Shown here piece by piece: positions 9,090-17,021 of a DNA stretch of 64,000 nt. The stretch spans positions 62,001 through 126,000 of the forward strand of contig CAXIDF010000002.1 in NCBI GenBank assembly GCA_964022665.1, given 5' to 3'. Under the pieces are notes generated by a model, which ran no database searches, had not been told where the DNA came from, and worked only from the letters and a program-made list of their open reading frames with translations. Source of the DNA: Haliea sp964022665. Lineage in GTDB: Bacteria; Pseudomonadota; Gammaproteobacteria; Pseudomonadales; Halieaceae. A program made the translations under genes and the position numbers. How positions within the stretch are numbered: position 1 is the first letter of the stretch; the number at the start of each line of letters is the position of its first letter.

Positions 9090-10664
9090 TCAGGCGCCAT
9101 GGCGCGGGCTGGAACCCGGTGGGCCTGCTGACGGCGGACAGACCCCCGCCGCACAGAGTGCCCGGAGTACCGTCGCACGCGTCTCCGCTGGGTCAATCAC
9201 GGCGTCGATTTCGAGAAATGAAGCAGCTTCCGAGGCCTTGCCCGCTTCGTACATCTGCGCCAGCAACTGATCAAACAAGCGCTCGCGCTCTGCAGGATCG
9301 CCCACAGCCTCGAGCTCTTTCCGGAAGCCCAGACGCACCGCGCCCTCGAGCCCCATGCCACCGAACTCGCCGGTGGGCCAGGCGGCGGCATAGACAGGCG
9401 CGACAAAACTGCCGCCGGTCATGGCCATGGCGCCCAACCCGTAGCCCTTGCGCAAAAAAATCGCCACGATGGGCACCTGCAGGCTGGCGCCCGTGATAAA
9501 CAGGGACGACATGCGGCGCACCGCCGCCTGCCGCTCACTCGCCGGCCCCACCATAAAGCCCGGCGTGTCGGTCAGCGACAGCACCGGTAAACCGAAGGCG
9601 TCACACAGGCCGAGGAATCGTGAGGCCTTTTCCGCCGACTCAGCGTCCACGGCACCGCCGAGTTGCTGGCAGTCGTTGGCGATCAGTGCAACAGGCAGCC
9701 CTTCGAGGCGGATAAAGCCGGTGATGATGCTGCGCCCGTACACCCGGCGCAGTTCCAGAAATGAACCCGTGTCGGCCAGGGTTTCAATAACCTTGCGCAC
9801 AGGGTAGGCCCAACGGCGGTCCTCCGGTATAGCGTCGCGCAGGGGCTCCTGCGCGGCGCATGACCAGGCCTGCACCGGCCCCTGGAAATAGGCGAGCAAC
9901 TGCTGTGCCAGGGCCGTGGCATGCGCTTCGTCATCTGCCGCAATGTCCACGACGCCATTCTTCAGCTGCTCTTCCAGCGGACCGATGTCCGTGGCCGCGA
10001 CCTTGCCCAGGCCGCCCCCTGCAATCATGGCCGGCCCTGCCATACCAATCCACGATGTCTGTGTGGCAATAGTGAAATCGGCACAGCCGAAAAGGGCTGC
10101 ATTGCCCGCGAAGCAGTAGCCGTTATTTACGGCAATGCGCGGCACCTTGCCGGCGAGACGTGCCCAGGTGCTGAATGACTCGATGTGCAGGCCAGCGATG
10201 TGCGTGAGAACATCGGTGTCACCGGGCCGGCCGCCGCCGCCCTCGGTGAACATGATGATCGGCAACGCATGCTGCTCCGCCAGTTCGCACAGGCGGTCCA
10301 GCTTGCGGTGATGAAAAAAGCCCTGCGTGCCGGCGAGCACCGCATAATCGTTGACTACAATCGCCGCACGCGCCGCCTGCGCACCCACCTGATGGGCGTT
10401 GACTGTTGCCGTGCCGGTAATGATACCGTCACCCGCAGTGCTGCTCTGCAGCTCCACATAATCGCGGCGCGTGCGCTGGGCGGCGACAGCCAGCTGACCG
10501 TATTCCTGAAAGCTGCCTACGTCCACCAGGTCGTCAAGATTCTCGCGTGCGGTGCGGTACCCCGCAGCGTGGCGCCGCTCGCGGGCCTCGTCGCGGCAAT
10601 CGTCCCCGGTGCGCTGCAAACGCTCGCGCAGGGCCTGTAACTCGGGGCGCAGAGAATCCTTCAT
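9090..10664 (-). CDS. Acyl-CoA carboxylase carboxyltransferase (beta) subunit
   Basis: A 524-residue crotonase-fold carboxyltransferase of the propionyl/methylcrotonyl/geranyl-CoA carboxylase beta class, which moves CO2 from biotin to an acyl-CoA. Both halves are present: the N-terminal half with FTEGGGGRPGD and NGYCFAGNAALFG, and the C-terminal half with SLTDTPGFMVG, RKGYGLGAMAM and WPTGEFGGMGLEGAVRLG. No biotin carboxylase or biotin-carrier gene is in the operon or elsewhere in the window, so it must borrow a partner encoded elsewhere or have another role. The substrate is unknown; its neighbours suggest a methyl-branched acyl-CoA. Confidence 0.88.
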   Translation of the reverse strand: MKDSLRPELQALRERLQRTGDDCRDEARERRHAAGYRTARENLDDLVDVGSFQEYGQLAVAAQRTRRDYVELQSSTAGDGIITGTATVNAHQVGAQAARAAIVVNDYAVLAGTQGFFHHRKLDRLCELAEQHALPIIMFTEGGGGRPGDTDVLTHIAGLHIESFSTWARLAGKVPRIAVNNGYCFAGNAALFGCADFTIATQTSWIGMAGPAMIAGGGLGKVAATDIGPLEEQLKNGVVDIAADDEAHATALAQQLLAYFQGPVQAWSCAAQEPLRDAIPEDRRWAYPVRKVIETLADTGSFLELRRVYGRSIITGFIRLEGLPVALIANDCQQLGGAVDAESAEKASRFLGLCDAFGLPVLSLTDTPGFMVGPASERQAAVRRMSSLFITGASLQVPIVAIFLRKGYGLGAMAMTGGSFVAPVYAAAWPTGEFGGMGLEGAVRLGFRKELEAVGDPAERERLFDQLLAQMYEAGKASEAASFLEIDAVIDPAETRATVLRALCAAGVCPPSAGPPGSSPRHGA

Positions 10665-10714
10665 GCGTTACCTGTCATGGTCGGAATCCGGCGCTGGTGC
10701 TTCGTGGACGCAGC

Positions 10715-11497
10715 CTACTTGCCCTGCCAGACGGGGGCGCGCTTGCCAATAAACGCTTCCACCCCCTCAGCAGCATCGGCGCTGCCGATGCAGATCTTCT
10801 GCAAGCGGGCTTCCTCGGAAATCGTGGCGGGCAGCTCCTGCTCAAGGGCGAAGTTCAGGGACTCCTTGGCATAGCGCAGTGCCAGCGGCGCCTTCGCTGC
10901 GAGTTCCTGCGCCCATGCCAGGGAGTCGGCAATCAGTGTGTCTGCTGCCACGACGCGGTTGCACAACCCGAGCTCATGGCAGCGCTGCGCCGGGAGTTTC
11001 TCACCGGTCACGATCAGCTCGTATGCGCGTTTGCGTCCCAGGGTGCGTGCCAGGTGCCAGGTGGCGCCGCCGTCCGGCACCAGGCTGATCGCCGCGAATG
11101 CCTGATAGAGGTAGGCGTTCTCCGCCATAACCGTGAGATCACAACCCATGGCAAAGGCGCTGCCCACGCCCGCTGCGGCACCATTCACAGCGCTGACCCA
11201 GGGCATCGGGGCCTGGTGAATCGCCATCAGAACCGGTTTGTACTCGCCGTTCAACTGGTTTTCGACGTCAAAGTCGGCGCCCGTAACCTCAGCGAGATCG
11301 GCGCCGGCAGAGAACGCTCGCCCCGCTCCGGTAAGTACCGCTACGCGAATCTCAGGATCGGCATTCACTTCCTCCACGGCCTGCTGTATGTCGGCTCGCA
11401 GCGCCGCATTGAATGCGTTCAGGCTGTCCGGGCGATTGAAGCTGACCAGGGCCACGCGCTCGAAACGCTCCACCGTCACGGTGTCGTAATGTGCCAT
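10715..11497 (-). CDS. Enoyl-CoA hydratase/isomerase family protein
   Basis: A 260-residue crotonase-family enzyme. GAGRAFSAGADL supplies the first oxyanion-hole element, and GAAAGVGSAFAMGCDLTVM the second. At the position where hydratases carry the first catalytic Glu, the segment after the second hole reads MAENAYLYQAF, so the catalytic residue pattern should be checked before assuming hydration rather than isomerisation. AAGGA precedes the ATG. It sits between the CaiB and carboxyltransferase genes with gaps of 26 and 50 bases, consistent with a step in acyl-CoA breakdown. Confidence 0.88.
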   Translation of the reverse strand: MAHYDTVTVERFERVALVSFNRPDSLNAFNAALRADIQQAVEEVNADPEIRVAVLTGAGRAFSAGADLAEVTGADFDVENQLNGEYKPVLMAIHQAPMPWVSAVNGAAAGVGSAFAMGCDLTVMAENAYLYQAFAAISLVPDGGATWHLARTLGRKRAYELIVTGEKLPAQRCHELGLCNRVVAADTLIADSLAWAQELAAKAPLALRYAKESLNFALEQELPATISEEARLQKICIGSADAAEGVEAFIGKRAPVWQGK

Positions 11498-11523
11498 AGT
11501 ATCTATCCTTCCTGCATGCGTGT

Positions 11524-12657
11524 TTAGCCAATGGTGCCCGCTTCGCGGAGTGCCTGGATTTCGCTTTCGGCAAAACCCATGGCGGCCAGGGTCGCGACGG
11601 TATCCTCACCCAGCCCATGCGGACCGTGCGCAACGCTCGACGGCGTGCGACTGAAGCGCGGAGCCGGTGCCGGCTGGGTCACACCATCGACTTCGACATA
11701 GGTTTTGCGCGCCACATTGGCCGGGTGGCTGGGCGCTTCCGTAAATGAGAGTACGGGGGCGAAACACACATCGGTACCCTCCATCAGCTCGCACCACTCT
11801 GCCTGGGTCTTCTGTTTGATGACCGCTGCCAGCTTCTCGGTCATCTCCGGCCAGCGCGCCGCATCATGCTGATTGCCAAATTCAGCGTCTGGCAAATCTG
11901 CCAGCTGCATCAACAGCGCGTAAAACTGCGGCTCAATGGAACCGAGAGAAATGTAACGGCCGTCAGCACACTCGTAGGTGTCGTAGAAATGTGCCGCACC
12001 GTCGAGCAAGTTGGACTCACGCTGCGTGGCGTCCCAGGCGCCAACGGCCTCAAAGCCGTGGAACATCCACATCAACTGTGCGGCGCCATCGACCATGGCA
12101 ACGTCAATCACCTGCCCTTTGCCGGAGTTGGCGGTCTCCAGCAGAGCTGCCAGCACGCCGTTGACCAACAGCATACCGCCGCCGCCCATGTCGCCCACCA
12201 GGTTCAATGGCGGCACCGGTTTCTCGTTGCGCCGACCGGTTGCGAACAGTGCACCGGTCAGTGAAATGTAATTGATGTCGTGGCCAGCCGCGCGCGCCAG
12301 GGGGCCATCCTGCCCCCAACCTGTCATGCGTGCGAACACCAGCCGCGGGTTGCGGGCAAGACAGACGTCAGGGCCGACGCCGAGCTTCTCGCAGACGCCC
12401 GGGCGGTACGGATCGATCAGTACATCGGCGTTCTCGACCATGCGCAGCAGGGTCTCAACGCCCTCGGGCTGCTTGAGATTGAGTACAACAGACTTCTTGC
12501 CGCGCGCGCTGACATCCTTCAGCTGCTTCAGATCCGCCGCATTGGCACGCTCAATGCGAATCACCTCGGCACCCATATCGGCCAGCATCATGCCGCCCAT
12601 GGGAGCCGGGCCTATGCCAGCCAACTCTATTACGGTAAAACCGTTCAAAGGTCCCAT
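11524..12657 (-). CDS. CaiB/BaiF CoA-transferase family, alpha-methylacyl-CoA racemase-like
   Basis: A 377-residue family III CoA-transferase fold protein. The opening GIGPAPMGGMMLADMGAEVIRIER and the central GQDGPLA..AGHDINY..L.G match alpha-methylacyl-CoA racemases, which invert the C2 methyl centre so that branched chains can enter beta-oxidation. The segment LNLVGDMGGGGM contains the conserved aspartate. The start has AGGGAGAG ahead of it. The operon context (acyl-CoA dehydrogenase, HSD10-like dehydrogenase, hydratase) supports a racemase over a succinyl-CoA transferase, but the two cannot be separated with certainty from sequence. Confidence 0.88.
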   Translation of the reverse strand: MGPLNGFTVIELAGIGPAPMGGMMLADMGAEVIRIERANAADLKQLKDVSARGKKSVVLNLKQPEGVETLLRMVENADVLIDPYRPGVCEKLGVGPDVCLARNPRLVFARMTGWGQDGPLARAAGHDINYISLTGALFATGRRNEKPVPPLNLVGDMGGGGMLLVNGVLAALLETANSGKGQVIDVAMVDGAAQLMWMFHGFEAVGAWDATQRESNLLDGAAHFYDTYECADGRYISLGSIEPQFYALLMQLADLPDAEFGNQHDAARWPEMTEKLAAVIKQKTQAEWCELMEGTDVCFAPVLSFTEAPSHPANVARKTYVEVDGVTQPAPAPRFSRTPSSVAHGPHGLGEDTVATLAAMGFAESEIQALREAGTIG

Positions 12658-12669
12658 GGTTGTCTCTCC

Positions 12670-13443
12670 CTAGCGAGGTTGCATACGAATGGCACCGTCC
12701 AGACGGATACACTCGCCATTCACATAGTCGTTCTCGGCAATGAACACAGACAGGTGGGCGATTTCCTCGGCGCGACCCAGTCGGCGCGGGTAGCAGACAC
12801 TGCTGGCCAGCGAGTTGTAAGCCGCTTCCGGCAGACTCTCGAACAGGGGCGTGTGAATCAGGCCGGGAACAATCGTGTTGACCCGGATGCCATAGCTGGC
12901 CAGATCGCGAGCCATAGGCAGCGTCATACCGACGATACCCCCTTTGCTGGCACTGTACGCCAACTGGCCGACCTGTCCTTCCATCGCCGCGATAGACGCC
13001 GTATTGATGATTACGCCGCGGCCGTCGTCACCGTTGACGGGTGTATTCTTGGCCATCTGCTCGGCGGCGTAGCGCGCCACATTGAAGGTGCCAACCAGGT
13101 TAACGTTGATCACCGGCAGGAACTGATCCAGCGGGAAGGGGCCATTCTTGCCCAGGGTCTTGCAGGCACTACCGATTCCGGCGTAGTTATTACAGATATG
13201 CAGGGCACCAAACGTTTGCATCACGCCTGCCACCGCGTCACGCACCGACTCTTCATCGGCCACGTTGACATTCCAGAACGCGACATTGTCTGCGCCGAGC
13301 TTGTTGATGACGTCCTGCGCGTTGGCCTCGTTCATGTCGAAGATGGCGACCTTGACGCCCTTGGCGACATAGGCCTCTACGGTGGCCCGGCCCAAACCGG
13401 ACGCTCCGCCTGTGACGATGGCTACTTTTCCTGTCAGATCCAT
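12670..13443 (-). CDS. 3-hydroxyacyl-CoA dehydrogenase type 2 (HSD10-like SDR)
   Basis: A 257-residue NAD-dependent short-chain dehydrogenase. TGGASGLG lies at residues 11-18, the aspartate for NAD preference in IFDMN near 39-41, and the YSASKGG active site near 168. The pattern VAIVTGGASGLGRAT and FNVARYAAEQM resembles type 2 3-hydroxyacyl-CoA dehydrogenases that oxidise 3-hydroxy-2-methylbutyryl-CoA and related branched substrates. GCAGGAGAA stands ahead of the ATG. Position between the acyl-CoA dehydrogenase and racemase genes (gaps 35 and 12 bases) fits the third beta-oxidation step. Confidence 0.9.
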   Translation of the reverse strand: MDLTGKVAIVTGGASGLGRATVEAYVAKGVKVAIFDMNEANAQDVINKLGADNVAFWNVNVADEESVRDAVAGVMQTFGALHICNNYAGIGSACKTLGKNGPFPLDQFLPVINVNLVGTFNVARYAAEQMAKNTPVNGDDGRGVIINTASIAAMEGQVGQLAYSASKGGIVGMTLPMARDLASYGIRVNTIVPGLIHTPLFESLPEAAYNSLASSVCYPRRLGRAEEIAHLSVFIAENDYVNGECIRLDGAIRMQPR

Positions 13444-13478
13444 GATGTTCTCCTGCTGCGTTTACTGGATTGCGGTGG

Positions 13479-14654
13479 TCAGAAATTCCGTGTGTTAAAC
13501 GGCGTGTAGTTGTCCGACAGACAATCACGGCTGATGATAATCTTCATCACCTCCGAGCTGCCCGCATAAATGGTTGCGATCTTGGCATCGGTGCACTGCC
13601 TACTAATTGGGTATTCATCCATAAACCCGGCCCCGCCATGCAGCTGCACACCCAGGTCCGCCGCTGCAACCTGAAGCTCACTGGTCACCAGCTTTGCCTT
13701 GGCGGCGTCCACGGCCGTCAGAGCGCCATTATTGAACGCGCGCACGCACTGGTCGACATAAATCTGCGCGATATCCAGCTGTGTACGCAGTTCCGCCAGC
13801 TTGAACTGGGTATTCTGAAACGCCGCGAGCGGTTTGCCGAAGGCCTTGCGTTCGCGCACAAAGTCTGAAGTCAGGTCCCAGGAGAGCTGTGCCGCGGACA
13901 GGTAGCCACAGGCACCAATCAGGCGCTCCTCTGCCAGCCCTTCCATCAGATAAATGAACCCCTTGCCCGGCTCACCCAGCACGTTGGCCTTGGGCACCTT
14001 GACGTCGTTGAAAAACAACTCCGCCGTGTCCTGCGCCTTGAGCCCCATCTTCTTCAGGTTGCGGCCGCGCTCAAACCCCTCCATGCCGCGCTCTACAAGA
14101 AACAGCGTCATGTGGTGAGGGTTGTTCTCGGGATCGGTTTTTGCTGCAACAATCACTACATCCGAGTTTATGCCGTTCGAGATATAGGTCTTGGAACCGT
14201 TCAACACCCAGTGGTCACCCTGCTCAACAGCGGCGGCGCGCATGCCGGCGAGGTCACTACCCGCATCGGGCTCGGTCATGGCGATCGCGAGTATGCACTC
14301 GCCGCTGACACAGCGAGGTAAAAAGCGCTGGCATTGCTCCTCACTGCCAAAGCGGGTGAAATACGGGCCTACCAAACGACTGTGCAGGGTGCTGTACCAG
14401 TCGCCGGCACGCGCGTAGGCGGTTTCTTCGATGATAATCTGTTCGAATCGGAAGTCGGGATCCCCCATGCCGCCGTACTTCTCTTCCGGCCACACCATCA
14501 GGAACCCCTGGTCACCTGCTTTGCGAAAAGCTGCACGATCGACGATACCCGCCTCTCGCCAGGCCTCCATATGTGGCACAATCTCCGCAGCGAGAAACTT
14601 GCGGTAGGCGTCACGGAACATGTTTTGTTCATCCGTAAAATCGCGTTGCAGCAT
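13479..14654 (-). CDS. Acyl-CoA dehydrogenase
   Basis: A 391-residue flavoprotein oxidising acyl-CoA to 2-enoyl-CoA. The substrate and FAD motifs AMTEPDAGSDL and NGSKTYISNG are present, with LHGGAGFMDEYPISR.CTDAKIATIYAGSSEVM at the C-terminus. Where medium-chain enzymes have the catalytic Glu (IYEGT) this one has Ala; EGLAEERL in the middle of the chain matches the alternative Glu position used by long-chain and isovaleryl-type enzymes. It is the first gene of the minus-strand operon, behind a recognisable promoter. Confidence 0.93.
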   Translation of the reverse strand: MLQRDFTDEQNMFRDAYRKFLAAEIVPHMEAWREAGIVDRAAFRKAGDQGFLMVWPEEKYGGMGDPDFRFEQIIIEETAYARAGDWYSTLHSRLVGPYFTRFGSEEQCQRFLPRCVSGECILAIAMTEPDAGSDLAGMRAAAVEQGDHWVLNGSKTYISNGINSDVVIVAAKTDPENNPHHMTLFLVERGMEGFERGRNLKKMGLKAQDTAELFFNDVKVPKANVLGEPGKGFIYLMEGLAEERLIGACGYLSAAQLSWDLTSDFVRERKAFGKPLAAFQNTQFKLAELRTQLDIAQIYVDQCVRAFNNGALTAVDAAKAKLVTSELQVAAADLGVQLHGGAGFMDEYPISRQCTDAKIATIYAGSSEVMKIIISRDCLSDNYTPFNTRNF

Positions 14655-14670
14655 GCTTTGTTGCCTCTGG

Positions 14671-14720
14671 TTGTTGGCGGATTAAAACGACAGTATGGAG
14701 AGCACGGAACCCGCCAACAA
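14671..14720. repeat. Perfect 10-bp inverted repeat bracketing the promoter
   Basis: TTGTTGGCGG at 14671-14680 and CCGCCAACAA at 14711-14720 are exact reverse complements separated by 30 bases. One arm covers the minus-strand -35 hexamer; the other falls just past the predicted start site. This geometry suits a repressor binding two half sites, in the gap between the divergent acyl-CoA operon and GGDEF gene. Confidence 0.5.
14692..14720 (-). promoter_or_regulatory. Sigma70-type promoter of the acyl-CoA operon
   Basis: On the minus strand TTGTTG (14715-14720) and CATACT (14692-14697) are separated by exactly 17 bases, placing transcription start near 14685, about 30 bases ahead of the acyl-CoA dehydrogenase start codon. 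Confidence 0.45.
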
Positions 14721-14785
14721 TGACCCGTGCAGACAATTTTATTGACCTAAACTAACAGCCCTCTGCGACCGAGCCCAAGTCCGAC

Positions 14786-15955
14786 ATGACGAGCAGCCTG
14801 CTTGATACAATCACCCCCCTCCTCTGCGGCGCCATGCTGGCGCTAGTTGGCGCACAGCTGTTCATTCTGCACGTACTGAGCGGCGTACGCACACCGCCGC
14901 GAGGCCTGGGCCTGTTCACCCTGTACTTCCTGTTATTGCTGCTGGCGGCGGCCGCCGTGTCGGTGGCGCAATTTACTGCTTTCAGCCTGCCGCCGGGCGT
15001 CGCCTTTGCCGCCTCGCTGCTCAGTAGCAGCCTGCTGCTGCTCGCCGGGATGCAGCGCAGCGAGGCCCGCACCGGCCGCGCTGCAATCGCTACATTGGCA
15101 GGGGCAGCCACGCTGGGCCTACTGGCACTGCAAGCGCAACACGCTGCCCTGCTCTACACGACCGCCAGTGCCGTGCTCGGCGTAGCCATTGCCCTGCTGC
15201 ATGCAAGCCGCTGCTGGCGTGGCGGCAACGCGGGTGACGTGCTGGTCGCTCTTGCGGGGGTTGCCCTGACCCTCGCCATGCTGGAGTCGCTACGCCTGCT
15301 GCAGAGCGCAGCGGCCATGCCGTTTGGCGGTGTCGCGGCGGCGTTGCACGGCGTTGCCCATGTGCTGGTGATGCTCGGCTATCTCGCGGCGATAATGCTG
15401 GAGCAACAACAGCAACTCCTGCGCATGAATACGCTGGACCCTCTGACTCGCCTGCTCAACCGTCGCGGTCTGGAAAGCGCGCTGCATGTCACCTTGGCCA
15501 ACGCCGCCCGGCACGGCCAGCCAACCGCGGCAATCATGCTGGACATTGACCATTTGCGACAGTTGAACAGCAATTTTGGCGACGGCGCGGGGGACCGCGC
15601 ACTGCAGCAGGTCTCGCGCTGTCTGGAGACCGAATGCCGCGCGAGCGATGTCATCGCCCGCTACGACGACGACACCTTCCTCGCGGTGCTGCCGAACTCC
15701 ACGCTGGAGGGAGCGCGCAATCTCGCTGAACGTATCCAGCAACACCTGGCGACGAAGGGTTTGCATATCGATGATCACCCCATCCCGCTGACGGTGAGCC
15801 TTGGAATAGCCGATGCGCGGGCCGAGGGCACGCTGGAGCAGCTCTGCGCGGATGCGCGACGCGCCCTGATGTTGGCCAAGCACACCGGTCGCAACCGGGT
15901 GGCCGCCGTGGAGCACCGGCCGCTGCAGATTTCGCGCAATGGCGGGAAGAGCTGA
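14786..15955 (+). CDS. Membrane GGDEF protein with degenerate active site
   Basis: A 389-residue protein with about seven hydrophobic segments in residues 1-210 and a C-terminal GGDEF domain beginning at DPLTRLLNRRGL. The domain fold signatures (MLDIDHLRQLNSNFGDGAGDRAL, CRASDVIARYD) are present, but the GG[D/E]EF signature itself reads DDDTF at residues 294-298: both glycines and the fourth-position Glu are replaced. The protein is therefore probably unable to make cyclic di-GMP and may bind a ligand or a partner. It overlaps by one base with the downstream AraC regulator, so the two may form a membrane sensor and effector pair. Confidence 0.88.
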   Translation: MTSSLLDTITPLLCGAMLALVGAQLFILHVLSGVRTPPRGLGLFTLYFLLLLLAAAAVSVAQFTAFSLPPGVAFAASLLSSSLLLLAGMQRSEARTGRAAIATLAGAATLGLLALQAQHAALLYTTASAVLGVAIALLHASRCWRGGNAGDVLVALAGVALTLAMLESLRLLQSAAAMPFGGVAAALHGVAHVLVMLGYLAAIMLEQQQQLLRMNTLDPLTRLLNRRGLESALHVTLANAARHGQPTAAIMLDIDHLRQLNSNFGDGAGDRALQQVSRCLETECRASDVIARYDDDTFLAVLPNSTLEGARNLAERIQQHLATKGLHIDDHPIPLTVSLGIADARAEGTLEQLCADARRALMLAKHTGRNRVAAVEHRPLQISRNGGKS

Positions 15956-16953
15956 TGCGCGACCTGTCCATTTCGGTCTATTTCGCGCGCGCGGTGCTAC
16001 GCAATGCCGTGGCGATAGGTCTCGATCCGATGGAGCTTCTGCGCAAGAACCGTATCTCGCCGCGCCTGATGCTGGAAAAGGGCGCGCGTATTTCCATCGA
16101 GCGCTATGCCAACCTTCAGGTAAGCACCATGCTGGCGATGCAGGACGAAACCCTGGGATACTCCACGCGGCGTCTGCCCATCGGCACCTGGTCCATGATG
16201 TGTCATGCTGTTATCGGCTGTGAAACGCTCGGCCAGGCACTCAATCGCTATTGCCGCTTCTTCCAGCTCTTTGAATCCTCCCCCTGGCCCTGCTTTATCG
16301 AAGAGCCCGACCAGGTGAGCTTGCGTCTGCAAGCCCAGGAGGGCAACACCCTCGAAGCCTGGTCCGTTGAGTTGATGCTGTTCAGTGCCCACCGCTTCAG
16401 CAGCTGGCTGGTACAGGAACACCTGCCCATCCAGGCGGTAAACCTGGCCTACGCGCCGGCCGCACAACCGGAAGACTACCGTCACATGTTCCTGGCCAAC
16501 CCGGTATTCTTTGAAGCACAGCACAGCGAGCTGGTGTTCTCCCGAGCGCTGATGGAAAAGCGCATCACCCAAACCGAGCAGGGACTGCGGCACTATCTGC
16601 GACACCCGGCGCTGATGATGCTGACGCAGGATTTTCCACGCAACAGCTGGACAGCCCGGGTGCGTGACCAGATTCGTCGCAGCCTGCAGGAAATGCCCGA
16701 GCTTGGCACCGTGGCCGACGCCCTGGACATTCATCCGCAAACCCTGCGCCGGCGCCTCGCCGCGGAGGGCACTACCTTCAAGGACATCAAGAACCAGCTA
16801 CGTCGCGACACGGCCCTGCATTTTCTCGGCAAGCGGGGCATCTCCATTGAAGAAATCGCACACCGCTCGGGCTTTTCCGAAGCCAGTGCATTCATCCGCG
16901 CGTTCAAGAGCTGGACAGGGCTGACTCCCTACACCTACCGCAAGGGCCTGTAG
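15955..16953 (+). CDS. AraC-family transcriptional regulator
   Basis: A 332-residue regulator. The N-terminal two thirds is the arabinose-binding-like region of the OruR/ArgR-type group (motif around residues 65-90: YSTRRLPIGTWSMMCHAV). The C-terminal 80 residues hold the two helix-turn-helices: LGTVADALDIHPQTLRRRL and ISIEEIAHRSGFSEASAFIRAFK, ending in WTGLTPYTYRK. Its ATG overlaps the stop of the GGDEF gene (TGATG), so it is translationally coupled. Likely targets are the divergent acyl-CoA operon or its own operon; this is inference from position. Confidence 0.92.
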   Translation: MRDLSISVYFARAVLRNAVAIGLDPMELLRKNRISPRLMLEKGARISIERYANLQVSTMLAMQDETLGYSTRRLPIGTWSMMCHAVIGCETLGQALNRYCRFFQLFESSPWPCFIEEPDQVSLRLQAQEGNTLEAWSVELMLFSAHRFSSWLVQEHLPIQAVNLAYAPAAQPEDYRHMFLANPVFFEAQHSELVFSRALMEKRITQTEQGLRHYLRHPALMMLTQDFPRNSWTARVRDQIRRSLQEMPELGTVADALDIHPQTLRRRLAAEGTTFKDIKNQLRRDTALHFLGKRGISIEEIAHRSGFSEASAFIRAFKSWTGLTPYTYRKGL

Positions 16954-17021
16954 GCACTACCTGCGACACGGCATCAATTGTCGTATAGTGGGGGCTCACG
17001 ATGGATTTCGGAGGTCGCCCC

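Noticed and set aside
12280..13509. A 409-codon plus-strand ORF antisense to the CaiB and HSD10-like genes
   Set aside because: It spans two unrelated minus-strand genes and their junction, so it is a frame shadow.
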